DNA of 64,000 bases. Origin: a bacterium (lineage in GTDB: Bacteria; Sysuimicrobiota; Sysuimicrobiia; Sysuimicrobiales; Segetimicrobiaceae). The stretch lies in contig DATGHU010000015.1 of NCBI GenBank assembly GCA_035307765.1, positions 15,663-79,662 on the forward strand, read 5' to 3'. The notes under the pieces were generated by a model. It ran no database searches, was not told the origin of the DNA, and saw only the letters and a program-made list of their open reading frames with translations. How positions within the stretch are numbered: the stretch's first letter is position 1; each line of letters begins with the position of its first letter. A program made the position numbers and the translations under genes. Below are positions 36,640 to 43,250 of this stretch, one piece after another.

Positions 36640-37281
36640 TTACAACCAGAACAGCATGACAAAAAGATAGAGCCACAACCCGGTCAAGAAGTGCCAGTAG
36701 AGGGTGGTGACCTCGACCGCGGTTGACCGGAAAGGGGGGAAGGTCGCCCACGCCCGGGGCAGGATCATTCCAAGCGCCACCAGGCCCACCAGCAGGTGCA
36801 CCCCGTGCGCCCCCGTGAGCAGGTAGAAGAATGAGCTGTGCGGATTGCTGGACAGGTAGATTCCCAGGTGCACGAACTGGCGCCACGCCACGAGCTGCCC
36901 GGCGAGAAACACGAGGCCCAGCCCCCAGGCCGCCGTGATCCCCCGCCGAAAGGCCACCGCGTGCCCCCGCCTCGCCTGCCGCCGCCCCCATTCCAGGGCG
37001 GCGCTGCTCGCGAGCAGCACCGCGGTATCCACCCAGAGGACGCCGGGGAGGGGGAGGGTGGCCCAGGTTTCGTCCTGGTGATGCCCCAGGTAGGTAGTGG
37101 TGAACGCCACGAACAGCATGGCGATCGCCGCCAAGGCGAACGCCATGCCCATCGTCGCCATGCTTGCCGGCGTCGGGCCCCCACCTGACCTGGCGCCGTT
37201 GTCGTCGGACCGGCCACCGCCGCCAGGCCGGCCCGGGCCCCCGACGACCGGTTTGAGCTTTTCGATCAGCTCGGTGGGCAT
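36640..37281 (-). CDS. Cytochrome c oxidase subunit III-like protein, first copy
   Basis: A 213-residue, five-helix subunit III-family protein. The first 40 residues are polar and Gly-rich (GGPGRPGGGGRSDDNG), then come helices with ATMGMAFALAAIAMLFVAF. A TGAHGVHLLVGL segment corresponds to the conserved helix with two His, and the ending is TLYWHFLTGLWLYLFVML. It follows the subunit I gene by six bases and precedes a second subunit III gene. A tandem pair of divergent subunit III genes is seen in some thermophile and soil-bacterial oxidase operons. Whether both are in the complex is unknown. Confidence 0.85.
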   Translation of the reverse strand: MPTELIEKLKPVVGGPGRPGGGGRSDDNGARSGGGPTPASMATMGMAFALAAIAMLFVAFTTTYLGHHQDETWATLPLPGVLWVDTAVLLASSAALEWGRRQARRGHAVAFRRGITAAWGLGLVFLAGQLVAWRQFVHLGIYLSSNPHSSFFYLLTGAHGVHLLVGLVALGMILPRAWATFPPFRSTAVEVTTLYWHFLTGLWLYLFVMLFWL

Positions 37282-37287
37282 GATCGG

Positions 37288-39042
37288 CTAACTCTCCCCG
37301 CCGCCGCCACCGTGACCGCCGGCGTAGGCCGGTGAGGCGGGCACCGTTTGGGGGATGTAATCCTCCGCCGCGCCGGGCACGCTGTAGTCGTAAGGCCACC
37401 GGTGCACCACCGGCGGCTCAGGCCAGTTCCCATGCGGGGGTGGGGAGTCCGCGGTCCATTCCAGTGTGTTCGCCTCCCATGGGTTGCGTTCGGCCTTCGG
37501 GCCCCGCAAGATTGTCGCAAAGAAGTTGTAGATGAAAATCAGCTGCGCCGCCCCCAGCCCGAACGCGCAGATCGAGATAAAGACATCGAGCGGCTGCACC
37601 TGACTCAGGAACGGATAGAAATTCGGGGTGTAGAGCCGCCGGCTCATCCCATTGGTGCCGAGGAAGTGCATCGGGAAAAAGGTCCCGTAGATGCCGAGGA
37701 AGGTGAGCACGAAGTGGATCTTTCCCAGCCGCTCGTTCATCATCCGCCCGAACATCTTGGGAAACCAATAGTAGGTCCCGGCGAAGATGGCGAACAGCGC
37801 CGCGGCCGCCATGACGAAGTGGAAGTGCGCGACCACGAAGTACGTGTCGTGGAAGTAGAGATCCACAGGCGAGGCGGCGAGGAAGATCCCGCTCAGCCCA
37901 CCCGTGACAAACAGCGAGACGAAGGCGACGGCGAAGAGGAGCGCGGTGGTGAACCGGGTCCGCCCCTGCCAGAGCGTCGTCAGCCAGTTGAAGGTCTTGA
38001 TCGCGGAGGGGATGGCGATGATCATCGTCGAGATCGTAAACGTCGCCCCCAGGATCGGGTTCATCCCGCTGACGAACATATGGTGTCCCCAGACGAGGAA
38101 ACTGAGGAACCCGATCGCGGCGAGGGAGAGGATCATCGCTTTGTAGCCGAAGATCGGCTTGCGCGAAAACGTCGAGATGACGTCCGAGACAATCCCCATC
38201 GGGGTGAGGATCAGGATGTACACCTCGGGGTGCCCGAAGAACCAAAAGAGGTGTTGCCAGAGCAGCGGTTCGCCGCCGCTGTGATGCACCAGCGTGCCGC
38301 CGATCAAGAGGTTGGCCGGCACGAAGAAGCTCGTCCCCGCCACGCGGTCCATCAGGAGCATCGTCAGCGCGGCCATGAGGACGGGGAAGGAGAGAAGCGC
38401 GAGGATCGCCGTGATGAAGATCCCCCAGATCGTCAGCGGCAGCCGGCCCATCGACAGGCCGCGCGCGCGCATGTTGATGATGGTGGTCAGGAAATTGAGG
38501 GATCCGAACAGGGCCGAGATCATCAGGATGAGGATGGCCACCAGCCACAGCGTCTGGCCGAGCCCGGAGGCCGGCGACGCCTGCGGAACCGCCGAGAGCG
38601 GCGCGTACGAGGTCCACCCGTTGCCGGCGGGTCCCCCGGGGACGAAGAAGGAGGCGAGCAGGACGAGCACCGAGGGCACAAAGGTCCAGAACGACATCAT
38701 GTTGAGGACCGGGAACGCCATGTCGGGGGCCCCGATCATCAGGGGGATGAGGAAGTTGCCGAAGGCCCCGGTGAGGATCGACGTCAGAAAGAAGAAGATC
38801 ATCACCGTGCCGTGCATCGTCGCCGCCTGAAGGTAGGTCTCCGGATCCAGGATCCCCCGGTCCGGCCACCCGAGGTGCGCCCGCATCAGCATCGCGAGCG
38901 CCCCGCCAACCATGGCCATGAACAGCGTGACGAAATAGTACTGCTTGCCGATCATCTTATGATCCAAACTGAATACATAATGGCGGATGAAGCCTTCCCG
39001 GTGATGGGTGACGTGCGCGTCGTGTGCGAGTGCGGTCTCCAC
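37288..39042 (-). CDS. ctaD: Cytochrome c oxidase subunit I, A1-type
   Basis: The catalytic, proton-pumping subunit with haem a, haem a3 and CuB. The 584-residue protein has 12 or more helices. Key residues are visible: the D-channel Asp in LMIGAPDMAFP, GHPEVYI with the CuB His, the A1-type Glu and the cross-linked Tyr, WGHHMFV for the two further CuB His, and HDTYFVVAHFHFVM for the haem ligands. GTG 39042 has AAGGAGAG about six bases upstream. The open frame continues upstream into the subunit II gene but is not the same protein. A Gly/His-rich tail ends the protein. Haem type (aa3 or similar) is inferred from the A1 residues only. Confidence 0.96.
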   Translation of the reverse strand: METALAHDAHVTHHREGFIRHYVFSLDHKMIGKQYYFVTLFMAMVGGALAMLMRAHLGWPDRGILDPETYLQAATMHGTVMIFFFLTSILTGAFGNFLIPLMIGAPDMAFPVLNMMSFWTFVPSVLVLLASFFVPGGPAGNGWTSYAPLSAVPQASPASGLGQTLWLVAILILMISALFGSLNFLTTIINMRARGLSMGRLPLTIWGIFITAILALLSFPVLMAALTMLLMDRVAGTSFFVPANLLIGGTLVHHSGGEPLLWQHLFWFFGHPEVYILILTPMGIVSDVISTFSRKPIFGYKAMILSLAAIGFLSFLVWGHHMFVSGMNPILGATFTISTMIIAIPSAIKTFNWLTTLWQGRTRFTTALLFAVAFVSLFVTGGLSGIFLAASPVDLYFHDTYFVVAHFHFVMAAAALFAIFAGTYYWFPKMFGRMMNERLGKIHFVLTFLGIYGTFFPMHFLGTNGMSRRLYTPNFYPFLSQVQPLDVFISICAFGLGAAQLIFIYNFFATILRGPKAERNPWEANTLEWTADSPPPHGNWPEPPVVHRWPYDYSVPGAAEDYIPQTVPASPAYAGGHGGGGGES

Positions 39043-39071
39043 GGATGCTCTCCTTGATCGAGGATCCTCGC

Positions 39072-39899
39072 TCAATGCGCTGCCTGCTGCTGGAGCCATT
39101 GGTCGAAGGCGTCCTGGGACTGGACGGTGACGTTTCCCCGCATCGTGTAGTGGCCGACCCCGCACAGCTGGGCGCACGCGATCTGGTAGCTCCCCGGCTT
39201 GTCGGGCGTGAACCAGATGTCGACCGTCCGGCCCGGCACAGCGTCCTGTTTTACCCGGAAGTTCGGGAGGAAGAAGCTGTGGATCACATCGATCGATCGG
39301 ATGCGGACCTCGACCGGGCGATCGACCACCAGGTGCAGTTCGTTGGTGACGACCAGGTTGGTCTTGGTGGCCGGGTCGTTGGGATCCAGCCCCAGCGGGT
39401 TGCTCTGCGAGACGAGGGTGGGATCGGTGCGCGCGAGCTTCCCATCCGGCCCGGGGTAACGGATGTACCAGAAGAACTGCCGGCCCGTCACCTCCACGAC
39501 TTGGGCGTTCGCCGGGGGCGCGCTGTAAAGCCGCGACCAGGTGAACACCCCCAGGATCCCCAGGAAAATGAAAGCGGCGCCGGGGACCAGCGTCCAGGTC
39601 AGCTCGGCGCCCAGGTGCTCGTGCCAGTGCGCGGCACGCTCCTTGCCGCGGGCCGTGTAGCGCATTAGGGCGACCGCGAGAAAGATGTGGGGCGCCACGA
39701 ACCCGATGGCCGTCGCCACGAGAATGGCGTAGAAGTACTCGTCGATCACCCGTCCCTGGACCGACGCGAGAGGCTGGAGCCACCAGTGATACCTGGCCAC
39801 GATGAAGGAGACGACGCCGGCGACCAGGATGAACAGGAAAAGGATCCCGGCCCAAAACCCCGCGCGTCGTTCGTCGCGGACACCGCTCTGCGGCTGCAT
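39072..39899 (-). CDS. ctaC: Cytochrome c oxidase subunit II
   Basis: Carries the CuA centre that receives electrons from the donor. The 275-residue protein has an N-terminal helix (about 14-35) plus two more (about 55-78 and 100-122). A cupredoxin domain follows, with CuA ligands His207, Cys242, Cys246, His250 and Met253 (CAQLCGVGHYTM). The residue between the Cys pair is Gln244 where many enzymes have Glu. There is no fused cytochrome c domain and no lipobox. It is first in the operon, with GAGAGGAC before its ATG, and the sulfocyanin-like gene lies upstream on the same strand. Confidence 0.94.
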   Translation of the reverse strand: MQPQSGVRDERRAGFWAGILFLFILVAGVVSFIVARYHWWLQPLASVQGRVIDEYFYAILVATAIGFVAPHIFLAVALMRYTARGKERAAHWHEHLGAELTWTLVPGAAFIFLGILGVFTWSRLYSAPPANAQVVEVTGRQFFWYIRYPGPDGKLARTDPTLVSQSNPLGLDPNDPATKTNLVVTNELHLVVDRPVEVRIRSIDVIHSFFLPNFRVKQDAVPGRTVDIWFTPDKPGSYQIACAQLCGVGHYTMRGNVTVQSQDAFDQWLQQQAAH

Positions 39900-39999
39900 C
39901 GATTGTCCTCTCTACCGCGTGGTCGAGGATCGAGGTGCTGCCTAGATCATGCCCCGCCGATCACTGCGCATTAATTCGTCCCAAGCGCCGCGTAACCCT

Positions 40000-40027
40000 C
40001 CCCTCCCGACGCGCGGTCGGGGAGGGG
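40000..40027 (-). terminator. GC-rich hairpin after the sulfocyanin-like gene
   Basis: CCCCTCCCGAC (40000-40010), a five-base loop, and GTCGGGGAGGGG (40016-40027) pair with one bulged G. It lies between the sulfocyanin-like gene and the oxidase operon. There is no T-tract, so it may be a partial terminator or an mRNA stabiliser. The rest of 39900-40066 shows no gene. Confidence 0.4.
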
Positions 40028-40066
40028 AAGGGCGGGCTCACCCGCCTCGCGCACGGGAACGCGCGG

Positions 40067-40570
40067 CTATTTGTTGACGGTCATGCTCGGCTTGGCCGTC
40101 GCTGAGGGGGAAACTTGGAAGATGCCCCACATGCCGAGTAGCGCGTGCCCGGGAAAGCCGCAGATGAACTGGTACTTTCCCGCCTTGCTGGCGGTGAACT
40201 GGAGGGTGGCGGTCTGCCCCTTGGTGATCCCCACCTGCGGGTTGCTGGTCACCGCACCCGGGAACTCGGGCGTCGGCAGGGCCTGCGCCGGTAGCGTATC
40301 CGAGTACCGGATCACCTCTAGGCTGTGCGGCAGGCTGCCCTTGTTCGACAGGGTCAGCTTCACGGTCGCCCCCAGAGGCACCGTGATCACCAGGTGCCCT
40401 TTGTCGGTTCCGTTGAAGTTCAACTCACCGTTCGCAGCGGTTTGCGCGGCGACGATGGAGAACTCCGCGGGGCCGCTGCCGGCGGCTTCTCCGCCGGTTT
40501 GAGGCAGGCCCAGAAGAACCAGGGCCCCGATCCCCCCCCAGACAGCGGCAAATTGGTAGATCCGTTTCAT
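40067..40570 (-). CDS. Sulfocyanin-like blue copper protein, secreted
   Basis: A type 1 copper electron carrier. The 167-residue protein has a signal peptide (about residues 1-30). The sulfocyanin pattern LNFNGTDKGHLVITVP is followed by GSLPHSLEVI. The predicted copper ligands are His82, Cys137, His142 and Met147 (CGFPGHALLGM). Sulfocyanins were described in archaeal terminal oxidase complexes. Here the gene lies just upstream of a bacterial A1-type oxidase operon on the same strand, so it may donate electrons to CuA in place of cytochrome c. That role is inference. Plastocyanin or auracyanin-like proteins are alternatives, but the N-F-N-G-T motif favours sulfocyanin. GGAGG precedes the ATG. 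Confidence 0.85.
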   Translation of the reverse strand: MKRIYQFAAVWGGIGALVLLGLPQTGGEAAGSGPAEFSIVAAQTAANGELNFNGTDKGHLVITVPLGATVKLTLSNKGSLPHSLEVIRYSDTLPAQALPTPEFPGAVTSNPQVGITKGQTATLQFTASKAGKYQFICGFPGHALLGMWGIFQVSPSATAKPSMTVNK

Positions 40571-40605
40571 ACCACCCTCCTCTTGGCGCGTTTTGGCACG
40601 CAGAT

Positions 40606-40634
40606 ATTATAGGAAGGTCAGGGATATCCCGCAA
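40606..40634 (-). promoter_or_regulatory. Promoter of the sulfocyanin-like gene
   Basis: On the minus strand TTGCGG (40634-40629), 17 bases, perfect TATAAT (40611-40606). The start is near 40599, about 28 bases before the ATG codon. Confidence 0.6.
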
Positions 40635-40940
40635 CCTCGCAGGTCCATCGCGGCTGCTTGCGCCGTCTCCATCGTAACGAGCAGAGGCCGCTGTGAGTTC
40701 TTTCTATGCGTCGCAGCCGTCTGGCGGGAGAGAATGGCGGCTTTCCCCCCAACCGCGCCGCGAACGTTCGTTCGAATCTAGTGATCCCACCGAGTCGAAC
40801 TCTTTGGGCCGGGAAGGCGGTGATCAAAATCTCTTTTCGTGTATGTGTATACACTTAGAGGAAATGTTCCCCCGGCAGGGGAACCTTACGCCAAGCTGCA
40901 CGTATGTCATCTTTAATATCGGTTCGTTGAGGAGGCGCCT
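40635..40940. other. Intergenic region before livJ: LexA-like box, palindrome, hairpin
   Basis: No convincing gene. A minus-strand frame of 78 Arg-rich codons looks like chance. Three structures stand out. CGAACGTTCGTTCG at 40761-40774 is an exact match to the Gram-positive SOS box CGAAC-N4-GTTCG. GTGTATACAC at 40845-40854 is a perfect palindrome and could be an operator. GTTCCCC/GGGGAAC at 40866-40872 and 40878-40884 forms a seven-pair hairpin. A livJ promoter must lie here, but I could not place it confidently. TAATAT at 40914-40919 is a weak -10 candidate. Confidence 0.4.
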
Positions 40941-42203
40941 ATGAGAGTCCGGAAGTCCCCACAGTTCGGTAGGCTTCTAGGGATGGCGGTGTGCCTCGGC
41001 CTTGTCGTGACCCTGGTCACGTTTGGCGGGCTGCCGAAAGGCTTGGCGCAGTCGAAAACCGTTATGGTCGGCATCACCCTGCCGCTGACCGGTGCGGACG
41101 CCGAAGACGCCGAGCTGATCAAGGACGGCGCGATGTTGGCGATCGAAGAAGCGAACGCCAAGGGCGGCGTCGGCGGGTACAAGATCGAGGCCGTCGTGCT
41201 CGACGACGGCACGGCGACCGCCGGACAGTACGATCCGGCGCAGGCCGCCACCAACACCAAGAAGCTGCTGGCCACCGGGGGCGTCGTGGCCAACGTCGGG
41301 CCGCAGATGAGCGGTGAGGGGAAGGCGATGTCGCCGATCCTGAGCGAAGGCGACATGGCGACGATTACTCCCAGCTCGACGAACCCCGATATCACGGATC
41401 CGAAGTTCGCCTCCCAGTTCCGCCCCAGCGGGAAGGCGGTGTACTTCCGCACCGTGACCACCGATCGGTATCAGGGTCCGAACATGGCGAACTACTTTGC
41501 CGAGACCCTGCACGTGAAGACGATTTACGTGCTTGATGATTCCGGCGCTTACGGCGTCGGCATCGCCAACTCGTTCCAGCAGCGGGCCCAAGAGAAGGGC
41601 ATCAAGATCCTGGGGCGGGACCAGCTGAACCCCAAGGAAGCCGACTACACGACGATCCTGACGAAGATCAAGGGGCTCAACCCCGACGCGGTCTACTACG
41701 GCGGCGTCGAGCAGGCCGGGTCGAAGTTCGCCAAGCAGGCCTACGATGTGATCCCCAAGGTGATCAAGGGCGGCGGCGACGGGGTGTACAGCGCGAACCT
41801 GCTCTCCGGCGCGGGGTTCCCCGCGTCCGATGGATGGTACGCGACGATCGCGGGACCGCACCTCACAGAAGACCCTGAGGTCCAGCCGTGGGTGGCCCGG
41901 TTTGCGAAGCGCTGGGGGAAGAACCCCGGCGATTACTCGATCACGGCCTATGATGCGGCGCTCGTGGTCCTGGACGCGATCGGGCGGGTGGCGAAGAGCG
42001 GGAAGGTTCCCGATCGGCACAACGTGCGCGACGCCATCCAGGCGACGAGTCTCAAGACCATGCAAGGGACGATCTCGTTCGACCAGAACGGGGATATCAA
42101 GAGCAGGATCGTCAGCGTCTTCCAGGTCACGCACAACACCAAATTCCCGGACAACGACATCCTGCACCAGTACAAGTATATCGGTCCGGCACCGCAGAAC
42201 TAG
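40941..42203 (+). CDS. livJ: Branched-chain amino acid ABC transporter, substrate-binding protein
   Basis: Extracytoplasmic receptor of a Liv-type importer for leucine, isoleucine and valine or related amides. The 420-residue protein has a Sec signal peptide (hydrophobic 14-32, likely cleavage after GLA near 36) and no lipobox Cys. The periplasmic-binding fold of the LIV family is visible as VGITLPLTGADAEDAEL, then DGAMLAIEEANAKGGVGG, then SGEGKAMSPILSEG and YDAALVVLDAIGR. GAGGAGG precedes ATG 40941. The genes for both permeases and both ATPases follow. How the receptor is anchored is unclear, since it lacks the lipid Cys usual in Gram-positives. Substrate is inferred from family only. Confidence 0.92.
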   Translation: MRVRKSPQFGRLLGMAVCLGLVVTLVTFGGLPKGLAQSKTVMVGITLPLTGADAEDAELIKDGAMLAIEEANAKGGVGGYKIEAVVLDDGTATAGQYDPAQAATNTKKLLATGGVVANVGPQMSGEGKAMSPILSEGDMATITPSSTNPDITDPKFASQFRPSGKAVYFRTVTTDRYQGPNMANYFAETLHVKTIYVLDDSGAYGVGIANSFQQRAQEKGIKILGRDQLNPKEADYTTILTKIKGLNPDAVYYGGVEQAGSKFAKQAYDVIPKVIKGGGDGVYSANLLSGAGFPASDGWYATIAGPHLTEDPEVQPWVARFAKRWGKNPGDYSITAYDAALVVLDAIGRVAKSGKVPDRHNVRDAIQATSLKTMQGTISFDQNGDIKSRIVSVFQVTHNTKFPDNDILHQYKYIGPAPQN

Positions 42204-42221
42204 CGGGTAAGGCTCACCTAT

Positions 42222-42277
42222 GTGGAGCGGGTCGCCCCCTCACAGGTCTCCCGGTCAGGGGCACCGACCCGCTCCAC
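42222..42277 (+). terminator. Large hairpin between livJ and livH
   Basis: GTGGAGCGGGTCG (42222-42234) pairs perfectly with CGACCCGCTCCAC (42265-42277). An inner CCCCT/AGGGG pairing (42236-42240 with 42257-42261) extends the stem. It is followed by TTGCTTT. In Liv operons such intercistronic structures often reduce transcription of the membrane genes or protect the receptor mRNA, letting receptor exceed transporter. That role is inferred. Confidence 0.6.
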
Positions 42278-42311
42278 TTGCTTTGGGGCCCGCCCCCGAG
42301 GGCGGCGACGG

Positions 42312-43241
42312 ATGACCTTCCGGGACATTTTGTTGCAGCAGGTCATCAACGGCCTGAGCCTGGGGGCGATGTACTCGCTCCTCGCGCTCGGGTTCACGAT
42401 GGTCTACGGCATCATCGAGTTGATCAACTTCGCCCACTTCAATATCTTCATGCTGGGTTCGTTCATTGCGTTGTTTGTTCTGCAATTCATCGGCCTTTCC
42501 GGTCAGACGCGCGCCCTCAGCGGCATCCCGCTCGTCGCCGCGCTCTCGCTGGCGTTTGGGAGCGCGATGCTCGTGTCGGGGCTGGTCGGTGTCCTCGTCG
42601 AGCGCACGGCGCTGCGCCCGATGCGGAACGTTCCCGGGACGGCGGCGATGATCACCACGATCGGCGTCTCCTACATCATCTACAACGTCGTGTTGCTGAC
42701 GGTGGGGGCGCAGACCATGAACTATCCCAATCCGCTGCCGGCGGTGAGCTGGCACATCGGGCAGGCCACCCTGCGGCTGCGGGAGGTCCTGCTCTGGGTG
42801 GTGTCGCTCGTCCTGATGGGCGCGTTGCACCTCTTTGTCAAGCGGACGAAGATGGGCAAGGCGATGCGGGCGACGGCGCAAGATCAGGAAGCCGCCCGGA
42901 TGATGGGGGTCGAGGTCGACCGGATCGTGATGTTGACCTTCTTCATCGGGTCGGCCTTGGCCGGTGCGGCGGGGTTGATCTTCGGCCTCTACTACAATTT
43001 TACGAGCTTCCTGATCGGGTACTCGGCAGGCCTCCGGGCGTTTACGGCGGCGGTGCTGGGCGGGATCGGAAACATCGTGGGGGCGATGATCGGCGGGCTG
43101 ATCATCGGGCTGATCGAGTCGGTGGGGGGGCAGCTGCTTCAGGTGCGATGGACGGACGTGATCATCTTCTCCATCCTGATCATCGTGCTCGTCCTTCGTC
43201 CGACGGGGCTGCTCGGGCTTTCCACTCCTCAGAAATCGTGA
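42312..43241 (+). CDS. livH: Branched-chain amino acid ABC transporter permease LivH
   Basis: One of two membrane subunits of the importer. The 309-residue protein has about eight helices. It begins MTFRDILLQQVINGLSLGAMY with the LivH-typical LALGFTMVYGIIELINFAH motif at about 25-43, and has the EAA-like cytoplasmic loop RATAQDQEAARMMGVEVD. ATG 42312 is used because it matches the family start. The longer frame from 42222 would begin inside the hairpin. GAGGGCGG lies upstream. Confidence 0.93.
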   Translation: MTFRDILLQQVINGLSLGAMYSLLALGFTMVYGIIELINFAHFNIFMLGSFIALFVLQFIGLSGQTRALSGIPLVAALSLAFGSAMLVSGLVGVLVERTALRPMRNVPGTAAMITTIGVSYIIYNVVLLTVGAQTMNYPNPLPAVSWHIGQATLRLREVLLWVVSLVLMGALHLFVKRTKMGKAMRATAQDQEAARMMGVEVDRIVMLTFFIGSALAGAAGLIFGLYYNFTSFLIGYSAGLRAFTAAVLGGIGNIVGAMIGGLIIGLIESVGGQLLQVRWTDVIIFSILIIVLVLRPTGLLGLSTPQKS

Positions 43242-43250
43242 GAACGACGC

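Noticed and set aside
37288-39855. A single 855-residue frame suggesting a subunit II-I oxidase fusion
   Set aside because: The first 271 codons are a shadow of the subunit II gene in another frame. Subunit I begins at GTG 39042 with its own ribosome-binding site.
40761-40800. tRNA-like T-arm (GTTCGAATC)
   Set aside because: The flanking bases do not pair into a T stem, and no acceptor, D or anticodon arm can be drawn.
40618-40854. Minus-strand 78-codon frame between the sulfocyanin-like gene and livJ
   Set aside because: No ribosome-binding site, no recognisable motif, and it spans the sulfocyanin promoter region and palindromes.
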